Below, piece after piece: positions 1 through 6,582 of a stretch of DNA of 47,223 nt. The position numbers and the translations under genes are program-made. Origin of the DNA: Intestinibacter sp034113885 (GTDB lineage Bacteria > Bacillota > Clostridia > Peptostreptococcales > Peptostreptococcaceae); assembly GCF_034113885.1 (NCBI RefSeq), contig NZ_JAXEWM010000012.1:1-47223 (forward strand), read 5' to 3'. Every line of letters starts with the position of its first letter. The first letter of the stretch is position 1. The notes under the pieces are model-generated. The model saw nothing but the letters and a program-made list of their open reading frames with translations, did no database searches and had not been told where the DNA came from.

Positions 1-1
1 G

Positions 2-88
2 TCTAATATACTATTTATTATAGAAGGATTTAATTTGTCTAAAATCCTGATAAATTTAAAAATTTTAGTAAAGAAGGTGTTGAGATGA
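2..88 (+). CDS. possible 3' end of an upstream gene (partial)
   Basis: Only one plus-strand frame stays open from the window edge to a TGA at 86-88. It would give a 28-residue basic, hydrophobic tail ending in KKVLR. The stop overlaps the ATG of the next gene as ATGA, a common coupling of operon neighbours. The ribosome site of the next gene lies inside this frame. The stretch is too short to recognise, and it could simply be open by chance in AT-rich DNA. Confidence 0.35.
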   Translation, partial: SNILFIIEGFNLSKILINLKILVKKVLR

Positions 89-1131
89 GCGCTGAAATAT
101 ATAAAAAAGTATTAGAAGATTTGAACAAAGGTGAGGAAGTAGCCATTGTAACAAAATACAATTTAAAAAGTAAGAAAATTGAAAAAAATGCATATAGATT
201 CGATGAATTAGATGGAGAAATTCTGGAATATGCAAATGAAGCTAAGAAAAAAAGCCTGATTAAAAACGTTCAAATCGATGAAGATCAAAATATGCTTATT
301 GAGGTTTTTAAAAGAGAAAGTAGGCTAATTGTACTAGGTGCAGGACACGTAGGTTATCATCTTTGTCAGTTTGCATCTAAAATCGGTTTTAATGTGACTG
401 TTGCAGACGACAGACCTTATTTTGCTAATAAAGAAAGATTTGGCGAAAATATAAATGTAGTATGCGATACATTTGAAAATATATTTAAGATTTTAAATAT
501 AAATGAAGACGATTTCGTTGTAATAGTAACAAGAGGTCATAGATACGATAAATTCTGTCTACAACATATTTTACCTCTAGATGAATTAAAATATCTAGGC
601 ATGATAGGATCAAGAAGAAGAGTAAAAATGATGAAACAGGAATTAATAGAAGAAGGATATTCAAAGGAAAAGCTAGCAAATATTTACACTCCAATAGGCT
701 TAGAGATAGGAGCTGTAACTCCTGAAGAAATAGCGATTTCTATATTAGCTGAGCTCATAAAAGTAAAGAGACTTGGAGGCGTTAGAGATGAAAATAAATC
801 ATCAAAACCAAATAATTCTTCAGAAATAAATAAAGAGGTCATAGAAGCCTTAGCTACAATTGAAAACCAAAAGATGACGCTTGTAACTGTAATATCTACA
901 AAGGGATCTACTCCTAGAAAGGCTGGAAGCAAGATGATAGTATATGATAGTGGTTACATAATCGGTACAATCGGCGGAGGCTGTTCAGAGGCTAAAATAA
1001 TAGTAGATGCAGCCAATATGGCAGGAAGCGACGACTTTAAGGTAGAGCTTATAGATATGAGAGGAGAAGCCGCTGAAGAGGAAGGTATGGTCTGTGGAGG
1101 AATAATGACTGTGTTATTAGAAGGAATTTAA
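85..1131 (+). CDS. XdhC/CoxI family protein
   Basis: A 348-residue protein of the XdhC family, which inserts or sulfurates the molybdenum cofactor of xanthine-dehydrogenase-like enzymes. Residues about 78-200 are the Rossmann-type XdhC C-terminal domain, starting with the nucleotide loop LGAGHVGYH. Residues about 250-348 carry the XdhC/CoxI signatures: STKGSTPRKAGSKM, GTIGGGCSEA and a late CGG. The order is therefore reversed from the common CoxI-then-Rossmann layout, and the first 75 residues look like a divergent extra segment. The start follows AAGAAGGTG. The upstream neighbour is cut by the window edge, so no molybdenum enzyme is visible; a strong terminator follows. The family is secure, the substrate enzyme unknown. 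Confidence 0.85.
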   Translation: MSAEIYKKVLEDLNKGEEVAIVTKYNLKSKKIEKNAYRFDELDGEILEYANEAKKKSLIKNVQIDEDQNMLIEVFKRESRLIVLGAGHVGYHLCQFASKIGFNVTVADDRPYFANKERFGENINVVCDTFENIFKILNINEDDFVVIVTRGHRYDKFCLQHILPLDELKYLGMIGSRRRVKMMKQELIEEGYSKEKLANIYTPIGLEIGAVTPEEIAISILAELIKVKRLGGVRDENKSSKPNNSSEINKEVIEALATIENQKMTLVTVISTKGSTPRKAGSKMIVYDSGYIIGTIGGGCSEAKIIVDAANMAGSDDFKVELIDMRGEAAEEEGMVCGGIMTVLLEGI

Positions 1132-1137
1132 TTTATT

Positions 1138-1177
1138 ATCCATAGTAGTTTTAATAGATGCTACTATGGATTTTTTA
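1138..1177 (+). terminator. rho-independent terminator after the XdhC-family gene
   Basis: An 11-bp perfect stem (ATCCATAGTAG with CTACTATGGAT), a 12-base loop and a run of T directly after it. Confidence 0.9.
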
Positions 1178-1238
1178 GTTAGATTTTGATTTTAAAATGG
1201 TCAAAAAAGAAAAAACATCAAAAAAAATTAAAAAAATT

Positions 1239-1255
1239 GTTACAAAAAAATTACA
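1239..1255 (-). promoter_or_regulatory. WalR-type box, distal, upstream of the SH3-3D gene
   Basis: Read on the minus strand this is TGTAAT-TTTTT-TGTAAC, an exact match to the published WalR (YycF) consensus TGTWAH-N5-TGTWAH. It lies about 110 bases upstream of the -35 element of the SH3-3D gene. The sequence match is seen; binding by a WalR protein is inferred. Confidence 0.5.
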
Positions 1256-1319
1256 AAAATGAAAAAAGCTACACCTATTGAAAATGCTAACTTTAGTCAA
1301 TTTTTAATGCAAATGAAAA

Positions 1320-1336
1320 TTTACAAAAAAGTAACA
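1320..1336 (-). promoter_or_regulatory. WalR-type box, proximal, upstream of the SH3-3D gene
   Basis: Read on the minus strand this is TGTTAC-TTTTT-TGTAAA, again an exact fit to TGTWAH-N5-TGTWAH. It ends 28 bases before the -35 element, a plausible position for an activator. It is the second such site in this 285-base intergenic region. Confidence 0.6.
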
Positions 1337-1364
1337 ACAATGTAACTTTTTTCAAAAAAGGGGT

Positions 1365-1393
1365 TTTACAAAGTTACTAAAATGTAATATTAT
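1365..1393 (+). promoter_or_regulatory. sigma-A type promoter of the SH3-3D gene
   Basis: TTTACA, a 17-base spacer and TATTAT, each one base from consensus. Transcription would start near 1400, giving a leader of about 25 bases ahead of the AGGGGGAAAATTT ribosome site. Confidence 0.75.
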
Positions 1394-1425
1394 ATAAATA
1401 TAATTTAAATTTAGGGGGAAAATTT

Positions 1426-2214
1426 ATGATTAAAAAATTTGCGAAAACTACGGCTATGATAGGTGCACTTATAGTTATGTTAGGAGTAACAACTCCAATT
1501 GATGCTGCAAGTTGCGAAAAGGGTACAGTTACAGCAAGTTCCTTAAATGTAAGAAGCGGTGCTTCTACAAGTTATAAAAAAATAGGCTCATTAAAAAAAG
1601 GAAATACAATTAATATATACGATGTAAAAGACGGCTGGTACAAAATAAAATACGATGGAGCAAATGGATGGGTAAGTCAAAAATACATATCTAAAACTTC
1701 ACAAGCTCCATCTACTACAACTAAAAAAGGAACAGTTACAGCCAATTCACTAAATGTGAGAAGTGGAGCTTCTACAAGCTACAAAAAAATAGGCTCAATT
1801 AAAAAAGGAACAAAAGTTACTATATATCAAACAAAAAACGGATGGTATAAAATAAGATATAATGGAAGCTACGGATGGGTAAGCAAAAAATACGTATCTA
1901 CAGCAACAACATCTTCAAGTCAAGAAACTGTAAAAGGATATACAGTTAAGAAATCTCTTAAAGTAAGAGCCGTTGCTTATACAGGTGGTGGATATACAGC
2001 ACTTGGAACAAAAGCTAGATATGGAGTTATAGCAGTAGATCCAAAGGTAATACCATACAGAACAAAAGTTTACATAAAAGAGCTTGACAAAGTCTTCGTA
2101 GCAGAAGATTGTGGCGGAGGAATAAAAGGAAATATAATAGATATATATATGAATAGCGAATCACAATGTAGAAATTGGGGTTCTAGAAATATAACAATAC
2201 AAATATTAAAATAG
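1426..2214 (+). CDS. secreted SH3-SH3-3D cell-wall protein (YocH/MltA-like fold)
   Basis: A 262-residue exported wall protein. Residues 1-28 form a signal peptide (KK, hydrophobic core, cleavage near DAA-S). Two bacterial SH3 domains follow at about 33-90 and 102-159; they are near-copies, both with SLNVRSGASTSYKKIGS. The C-terminus, about 176-262, is a 3D domain: its three namesake aspartates sit in VDPKVIP, AEDCGG and IDIYM. 3D domains are related to lytic transglycosylase MltA, so the likely role is peptidoglycan binding and cutting or remodelling. Two cysteines (AEDCGG and SQCRN) could form a disulfide. The gene is monocistronic, with a good promoter and two WalR-type boxes upstream; Bacillus yocH, which also ends in a 3D domain, is a known WalR target. 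Confidence 0.9.
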   Translation: MIKKFAKTTAMIGALIVMLGVTTPIDAASCEKGTVTASSLNVRSGASTSYKKIGSLKKGNTINIYDVKDGWYKIKYDGANGWVSQKYISKTSQAPSTTTKKGTVTANSLNVRSGASTSYKKIGSIKKGTKVTIYQTKNGWYKIRYNGSYGWVSKKYVSTATTSSSQETVKGYTVKKSLKVRAVAYTGGGYTALGTKARYGVIAVDPKVIPYRTKVYIKELDKVFVAEDCGGGIKGNIIDIYMNSESQCRNWGSRNITIQILK

Positions 2215-2221
2215 CCAAGTT

Positions 2222-2247
2222 AGGTGTGCTTTTAAGCACACCTTTTT
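2222..2247 (+). terminator. rho-independent terminator after the SH3-3D gene
   Basis: A perfect 10-bp stem (AGGTGTGCTT with AAGCACACCT), a two-base loop and five T. Confidence 0.95.
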
Positions 2248-2310
2248 CGTTTTAAAATAAAAAATTTAATTTTAATGAAAATTTTATAAAATTAAAATAA
2301 AATTATGAAA

Positions 2311-2340
2311 TTGTGATAAAATATATATATAGCTTATATA
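2311..2340 (+). promoter_or_regulatory. probable promoter of the 308-residue unknown gene
   Basis: TTGTGA, 18 bases, then TATATA within a long TA-rich run. The match is fair, but AT-rich background makes the -10 element uncertain. Confidence 0.4.
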
Positions 2341-2354
2341 ATAAAAAGCTAATT

Positions 2355-2371
2355 TTTCCTATGCATTATAA
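2355..2371 (-). repeat. end fragment of the two-hairpin repeat (copy D)
   Basis: Read on the minus strand it is TTATAATGCATAGGAAA, identical to one end of the complete repeat copy at 17781-17891. Only the terminal 17 bases match. It sits 15 bases upstream of a start codon. Confidence 0.4.
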
Positions 2372-2386
2372 TGAAGGGGTGATTTT

Positions 2387-3313
2387 ATGGGAATAATATC
2401 AAATAATTTTGTTAGAGATTTGGAAGACGGAGTTTTAAGAAATATCTTAAAATACGTAAAATCGGATACTACATTGGCTATGGAGATTAGAAAGGATTGT
2501 ATAAATATTTACTATAGAGGTGGAAGCCTCCTAAAAATAAAAGAAGCAGGCGAAAATTTATATAATGGTTATTTCGATAAGAATTATATAAAATCAGAAA
2601 ATAGCCAAGGTGTAGTAGTTGAATGTATCACTGGAATCGACAGCGTATCTAAGGCAAATAAATTAATAGACTATATACCTAAAATCAAACAACAAATGGA
2701 TCTATGGATGAAGATAGAAATGCCTGATGGTGGTGAGAGAGAATACAAGCATATAGTCGCTAAAGAAAATAATTACGGTCTTATAGGCAAGGAAAGCGAT
2801 TATTTTATAGGTGACATAGAATACAGAGGATGTCTCAATAATTACTTATTCGATATGATAGGTGTTAAATGGGGCATAGACAATACAAATACTAATAATT
2901 TAGATTTGGCATTGTTTAAGATGTACTATGGAGATAACCATTTAAAGACACCAGAAGCAATTTTAAGCAATTTAAAAGACATAATAGACTTCTTATATAA
3001 TGAAGAGTATCTAAACCACTTAAAAGACGATTTAAAAGAAATATACAAGGTTAAAACATTACTAGGTCTTTTATATCCATATGAAGAATTAAAAATTGAT
3101 TTTTCAGATAAGATAGAAATTGTATACATATTTGGAAATCAAAGTAATGTAGACGGCAAGCTAAAGGACACATTGCTAAAGATAAAGAATTCTGAAGAAT
3201 ACAAAAAAATATCTGATATAGCTAGCATAAAAATAGCGACATCATCTTTTATGGGATACGGTCTATACGAAAAGAATATGATCGATATCGATAAGGCTAT
3301 TGAATTATTGTAA
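2387..3313 (+). CDS. unknown protein, possible degenerate PD-(D/E)XK-like fold
   Basis: A 308-residue soluble protein I do not recognise. It starts 8 bases after GAAGGGGTG. There is no signal peptide or membrane segment. Residues 30-50 contain LAMEIRKDCINIYYRGG, and residues 135-190 contain DYFIGDIEYRG followed by LFDMIG and then ALFKMYYGD. This spacing resembles the D/E strand order of PD-(D/E)XK nuclease-like proteins (DxEY, then F/L-D, then ExKY), but the expected E-x-K is FKM here. If the resemblance is real, the site is probably inactive. The gene stands alone between two terminators' worth of neighbours and precedes the small 11-residue-repeat gene. Confidence 0.7.
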   Translation: MGIISNNFVRDLEDGVLRNILKYVKSDTTLAMEIRKDCINIYYRGGSLLKIKEAGENLYNGYFDKNYIKSENSQGVVVECITGIDSVSKANKLIDYIPKIKQQMDLWMKIEMPDGGEREYKHIVAKENNYGLIGKESDYFIGDIEYRGCLNNYLFDMIGVKWGIDNTNTNNLDLALFKMYYGDNHLKTPEAILSNLKDIIDFLYNEEYLNHLKDDLKEIYKVKTLLGLLYPYEELKIDFSDKIEIVYIFGNQSNVDGKLKDTLLKIKNSEEYKKISDIASIKIATSSFMGYGLYEKNMIDIDKAIELL

Positions 3314-3337
3314 TTTAGATTTATATTAGTAACAAAA

Positions 3338-3365
3338 TTTACAGCTAAGTCATAATATATATAAA
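3338..3365 (+). promoter_or_regulatory. probable promoter of the 11-residue-repeat gene
   Basis: TTTACA, a 16-base spacer and TATAAA in the 93-base gap after the 308-residue gene. Confidence 0.45.
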
Positions 3366-3406
3366 ATGATTTTGATTATTCAAATCATAGGAGTTGAGTA
3401 TATATT

Positions 3407-3604
3407 ATGAAAAAGATTACAGATCCTATAACAGATGTAGGTAAGGAGCTTATAAACGGCGTCGGTTCTATAGGTAAAGAGGTCATAAATGGCGTTGGAA
3501 CAATAGGCAAGGACGTATTAAATGGAGTTGGCTCTGTTGCCAAGGAAACTATAGAAACAGGAAAAAATGTAGGAAAAGCAGTAAAGAATAATATAAAAAA
3601 ATAA
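3407..3604 (+). CDS. small 11-residue-repeat protein
   Basis: A 65-residue basic protein made mostly of four tandem 11-residue units from residue 15: LINGVGSIGKE, VINGVGTIGKD, VLNGVGSVAKE and TIETGKNVGKA, then a lysine-rich end. The same 33-base periodicity is visible in DNA at 3449-3580, with many synonymous differences, so the protein repeat appears maintained. An 11-residue period fits an amphipathic 11/3 helix of the kind that lies on lipid membranes, as in synuclein and some stress proteins, although the many glycines would loosen it. AGGAG lies 13 bases before the ATG, a long spacing. The gene is followed by a strong terminator. The function is unknown. Confidence 0.75.
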   Translation: MKKITDPITDVGKELINGVGSIGKEVINGVGTIGKDVLNGVGSVAKETIETGKNVGKAVKNNIKK

Positions 3605-3620
3605 ATATTTTATTATAATC

Positions 3621-3658
3621 AAAAAAGAGAAATGAAAATCAATTCACTTCTCTTTTTT
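3621..3658. terminator. bidirectional rho-independent terminator
   Basis: AAAAAAGAGAA pairs with TTCTCTTTTTT around a 16-base loop. It has T runs on both strands and serves the convergent genes on either side. Confidence 0.85.
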
Positions 3659-3665
3659 AATTAAT

Positions 3666-4226
3666 TTATTTTATATATTCATTTCCGTTTATTATCAAAG
3701 AAGTTGGAGAGTCGTTTTTCAAAATCAAATCATAATTGACTTTTCCTTCATTTGGAACATTGAAATATCCTCTAGCGTATACTAGATTCCCGTTTCTATG
3801 TAGCTCAGATACAGTCACACTGTAACCGCTAGATGTGTATTTACCGACTACTCTTTTTACTATTGATTTATAAGTTGAGCTTTCAGTAGCTCTTATTTGA
3901 GAGCTTTCAGCTATAAATGTATTAGAAGGAGTTTGACTAAATGTTTTTTGCTTCATAGCTGTTGTAGCAAACATAAGTAAAAACAAAGTCACAATTACTA
4001 TTAAAAAAACCTTTTTCTTGATTTTATCAATATTTAGATTATTTTCTTTTTTAGTGTGATTTTTCTTGAATTTTAGTCGTTTATAGCTTGAAAATGAAAT
4101 AATCTTATCGTTTTTTTCTCTAATTTTTTTGTTGTTAGCATGGAAACAATTACTGTCTTTATTATTTTCGAACTCTTTTTTCTTTTCTATGAAGAGTATT
4201 GTTTTATTTGCATTAGAGTTTCTCAT
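3666..4226 (-). CDS. unknown single-pass membrane protein
   Basis: A 186-residue protein I do not recognise. The first 70 residues are very rich in Lys and Asn and would lie in the cytoplasm. A single membrane segment follows (about 72-92, LIVIVTLFLLMFATT), then an external domain of about 95 residues ending in a small beta-rich part with LVYARGYFNVPNEG and LIINGNEYIK. The start is preceded by AAGGGGGCAACAGG. The long charged N-terminus before one membrane segment recalls division or sporulation anchor proteins only in general layout; I claim no function. It is transcribed away from the TM1266-like gene end and shares a bidirectional terminator with the repeat-protein gene. Confidence 0.7.
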   Translation of the reverse strand: MRNSNANKTILFIEKKKEFENNKDSNCFHANNKKIREKNDKIISFSSYKRLKFKKNHTKKENNLNIDKIKKKVFLIVIVTLFLLMFATTAMKQKTFSQTPSNTFIAESSQIRATESSTYKSIVKRVVGKYTSSGYSVTVSELHRNGNLVYARGYFNVPNEGKVNYDLILKNDSPTSLIINGNEYIK

Positions 4227-4339
4227 CCTGTTGCCCCCTTATATCCCCTTTTTTATATGATACTATATTTTATATTAAATACACAATAAAAAAGTCTCCA
4301 TTTTTAAATCTTGTTAAATAAATGCAGACTTTTTTAAAA

Positions 4340-4594
4340 TTATTTGACTTCTTTTTTGGAAATACTTGTTTTCACAAGAACTGAAGGTATTTTACCGAGC
4401 TTGCCAGTTAAAGTGTTTATTTCATCCAGTTCTCCTACCACGACGATACTTATAACTGATATATTTTCAACCTCGCAAGGTATACCCATTCTACCTCTTA
4501 TGATGTGCTTATATTTTGATAAGATAGAATTAAATTGTTGTTGACTTATGTCTGGTTCTTCAAGTATCGCACTGATAACTGCTACTCTTTTCAT
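4340..4594 (-). CDS. TM1266-like iron-only hydrogenase system regulator
   Basis: An 84-residue protein of the TM1266 family (ACT/NikR-like ferredoxin fold). It carries the family pattern: KRVAVISAILEE at the start, IIRGRMGIPCE at about 33-43, a central ISVISIVVVGELDEI strand-helix pair and LTGKLGKIPSVLVKT at the end. Homologues usually lie beside hydE, hydF and hydG, the maturases of [FeFe]-hydrogenase, and are annotated as putative regulators of that system. None of those genes is in this window, so this copy is an orphan. The start follows TAGGAGGGGACGTTAA. No terminator of its own is obvious before the next minus-strand gene. Confidence 0.85.
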   Translation of the reverse strand: MKRVAVISAILEEPDISQQQFNSILSKYKHIIRGRMGIPCEVENISVISIVVVGELDEINTLTGKLGKIPSVLVKTSISKKEVK

Positions 4595-4731
4595 TTAACG
4601 TCCCCTCCTAACTCCTTTCAGATTAGAGTGTCTTTTGACTGATATATGTAAATTGTAGTATTAAAATTATAAAAAGTCTATAAGTAAAATAACACAAAAT
4701 TTTATACTTATAGAAAAAAAACAAAAAACTA

Positions 4732-4761
4732 TTGAAATCGAACTAATGTTTGATGTATAAT
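4732..4761 (+). promoter_or_regulatory. promoter of the 54-residue gene
   Basis: TTGAAA, an 18-base spacer and a perfect TATAAT. It would give a leader of about 95 bases before the small coding region. Confidence 0.65.
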
Positions 4762-4861
4762 CTAATTATAGAACACGTGTTTGGATTGTAGGATAAATAA
4801 TAGTAATATTTTCAAATATAATTAATATAATGTAATAAATTTTAATTGAGGAGTGATTAAA

Positions 4862-5026
4862 ATGACTGTAGCATACGAAAGAAAATTAGAAGAAATAACT
4901 TATTTAAATTTACAAAAGGGTGAAGTTACATTGATGCAATTAAATGAATTATACAATAAATTTGGATTTATATTTATAGGTAGCGCTGGTAAATTTAAAG
5001 GAATAAAGAAGGAAAAGAAACACTAA
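4862..5026 (+). CDS. 54-residue unknown small protein
   Basis: An ATG after TTGAGGAGTGATTAAA opens a frame of 54 codons ending in TAA. The protein begins MTVAYERKLEEITYLNLQ and ends in the basic tail KFKGIKKEKKH. It reads as a helix (about 1-35), a hydrophobic strand FGFIFIGSAG and a lysine-rich end; there is no clear membrane segment. A good promoter, an ideal ribosome site and a strong terminator bracket it, which is strong support for a real gene despite its size. I do not recognise the family; the layout would suit a small regulator or nucleic-acid-binding peptide, but that is a guess. Confidence 0.75.
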   Translation: MTVAYERKLEEITYLNLQKGEVTLMQLNELYNKFGFIFIGSAGKFKGIKKEKKH

Positions 5027-5047
5027 AAATCGTATATTATTAAAATA

Positions 5048-5096
5048 AAACCCTATTTATAATAGATGAAAAGCATTGTAAATAGGGTTTATTTTT
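5048..5096 (+). terminator. rho-independent terminator after the 54-residue gene
   Basis: A perfect 12-bp stem (AAACCCTATTTA with TAAATAGGGTTT), a 19-base loop and a T-rich tail. Confidence 0.9.
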
Positions 5097-5136
5097 GGGA
5101 ATTTATATAAAAATTTGTTTTTTTAGCAAAATTTTA

Positions 5137-5153
5137 GTAACAAAATAGTTACA
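5137..5153 (-). promoter_or_regulatory. WalR-type box upstream of the VanW-family gene
   Basis: On the minus strand TGTAAC-TATTT-TGTTAC, an exact fit to TGTWAH-N5-TGTWAH. It ends 14 bases before the -35 element. The site is also nearly palindromic, so it reads well in both directions. Confidence 0.6.
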
Positions 5154-5167
5154 TTTAATTTATTTTA

Positions 5168-5196
5168 TTGTTTTAATTTAGCAATTAAAATATAAT
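5168..5196 (+). promoter_or_regulatory. sigma-A type promoter of the VanW-family gene
   Basis: TTGTTT, a 17-base spacer and a perfect TATAAT, placing the start of transcription about 28 bases before the ATG. Confidence 0.8.
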
Positions 5197-5230
5197 CTAA
5201 TAGTATATAGAAATGGGGTGAATTAAAAAA

Positions 5231-6490
5231 ATGAGTGAAAATACAACTGTAGAAGAAAAAAATGATAAAGGTTTTTTCAAAAATAAAAGGAATGTATTTT
5301 TAATAGCGGCGGCAATAATAATTGTTTTTGTATGTGGTTTAAACTATTTTACATCAAAGTATTTGTATAATGGTAAAATAGGACAAAATATTTATATAGA
5401 AGATGTAGAGGTGTCTAATCTTACAAAAAAGGAAGCTTTAGATATTGTAAATGCTAAATATCCTATGAAGGATTTAACTTTATCTTATGATAATAAAAAT
5501 TATACAATAACACCTGAGGATGTAGATTTATCATACAATACAAAAGAAGTTGTAGATAACGCTTATAATCTAACTAGAGAGAATTCATATTTTTCAAATG
5601 TAATGAGCTACATAAATGCAAAATTTAGTGGTAAGGATTACACTATAAAAGCATCTTATGATGATAAAAAATTAGACAAAAAAATTAAAAATGTAGCTAA
5701 ACAAATAAATAAAAAATATGTAAATGCTTCAATTACAGTTTCATCTGGAATAGTTGTACATGAATCAAAAACAGGTCTTAAATTCGATAATGAAGCTAAT
5801 AAAAAATCTATTGAAAAGGCATATGCTGATAAATCTTATGAAAAAATAGATTTAAAGGTAGATGTTACACAGCCTAAGATAAAAACTGAGGATATAGATT
5901 GTATAGACTCTATGCTTGCATCTTATTCGACTACTTTTAATGCTTATCAATATGAAAGATCTTATAATATAGCTTTAGCTCTAGCAAGATGCAACGGTAC
6001 TATAGTAATGCCAGGAGAAACTTTCTCTTATAATGATTCTACAGGAGCAAGAGTACTTAGCAATGGATTTAAAAGTGCTTCAGTTATACTAAGAGGTGAA
6101 TATCAAGATGCTCCAGGTGGAGGAGTTTGCCAAGGTTCTACTACTTTATTTAATGCAGTATTATTATCAGGGCTTGAAATAAAAGAAGTTCATAACCATA
6201 GTAAAACATCGTCGTATGTATCTAGAGGTAGAGATGCTATGGTAAACGATGGAGGTAGTGATTTCCAATTTACTAATAATTTCGATCATCCAGTTTACGT
6301 ATCTTGTTATGCAGGTGGAGGAACTGCTAGTGCTAGTATATATGGATGCTCTGAAGATAGAGTAGGAGTAAGTATAAAAACTACTCATTTTACATATAAT
6401 GGTCTTCCAGGTGCTAAAACTTACAGAACAATAACTAAAAACGGAAAATCAAAGACAACTCATATATATACAGCTGTTTATCAAGAATAG
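5231..6490 (+). CDS. VanW-family protein with peptidoglycan-binding domain
   Basis: A 419-residue single-pass membrane protein. A basic cytoplasmic stretch (KNKRN) precedes one membrane anchor at about 23-42. Residues about 60-225 form a PG_binding_4-type domain (SNLTKKEALDIVNAKY, then a second related half). Residues about 237-375 are the VanW domain, with YNIALALARCNGTIVMPGE, APGGGVCQGSTTLFNAV, EVHNHSKTSSYV and the closing FDHPVYV. This pair of domains is common in Clostridia and is linked to the cell wall; despite the name it does not by itself imply vancomycin resistance, and no other van genes are present. The gene is monocistronic, and its WalR-type box supports a wall role. Confidence 0.9.
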   Translation: MSENTTVEEKNDKGFFKNKRNVFLIAAAIIIVFVCGLNYFTSKYLYNGKIGQNIYIEDVEVSNLTKKEALDIVNAKYPMKDLTLSYDNKNYTITPEDVDLSYNTKEVVDNAYNLTRENSYFSNVMSYINAKFSGKDYTIKASYDDKKLDKKIKNVAKQINKKYVNASITVSSGIVVHESKTGLKFDNEANKKSIEKAYADKSYEKIDLKVDVTQPKIKTEDIDCIDSMLASYSTTFNAYQYERSYNIALALARCNGTIVMPGETFSYNDSTGARVLSNGFKSASVILRGEYQDAPGGGVCQGSTTLFNAVLLSGLEIKEVHNHSKTSSYVSRGRDAMVNDGGSDFQFTNNFDHPVYVSCYAGGGTASASIYGCSEDRVGVSIKTTHFTYNGLPGAKTYRTITKNGKSKTTHIYTAVYQE

Positions 6491-6505
6491 ATTTTTAACT
6501 TAAAT

Positions 6506-6539
6506 AAAAAGGCAAACTCATTTTGGGTTTGTCTTTTTT
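6506..6539 (+). terminator. rho-independent terminator after the VanW-family gene
   Basis: AAAAGGCAAAC pairs with GTTTGTCTTTT (one mismatch) and is followed by T. The promoter of the next gene starts immediately after, so the two signals almost overlap. Confidence 0.85.
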
Positions 6540-6540
6540 G

Positions 6541-6549
6541 TGATATAAT
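6541..6549 (+). promoter_or_regulatory. extended -10 promoter of the pseudokinase gene
   Basis: TG-A-TATAAT, a perfect extended -10 element. The -35 region falls in the preceding terminator and is poor. Its position rules out the ATG at 6550 as the translation start. Confidence 0.6.
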
Positions 6550-6582
6550 ATGTTGAAGTTAATTTTGAAGGCGGTAGATAAA

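Noticed and set aside
3331..3343. GTAACA and TTTACA close together before the 11-residue-repeat gene, similar to a WalR box
   Set aside because: The spacing is three bases, not five, and TTTACA is better explained as the -35 element.
4612..4640. A 15-base string (TCCTTTCAGATTAGA) shared with 29514-29528, as a possible second repeat family
   Set aside because: In DNA this AT-rich, chance matches of 15 bases within 47 kb are expected; the flanks do not align well and one site is merely the leader of the TM1266-like gene.
5231..6490. Vancomycin resistance determinant
   Set aside because: VanW-domain proteins are widespread in Clostridia; there is no vanH, vanA/B, vanX or vanS/R nearby.
6550..6582. 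ATG at 6550 as start of the kinase-like protein
   Set aside because: It overlaps the -10 element TATAAT, so it would lie upstream of or at the transcription start; the GTG at 6583 has a proper ribosome site.
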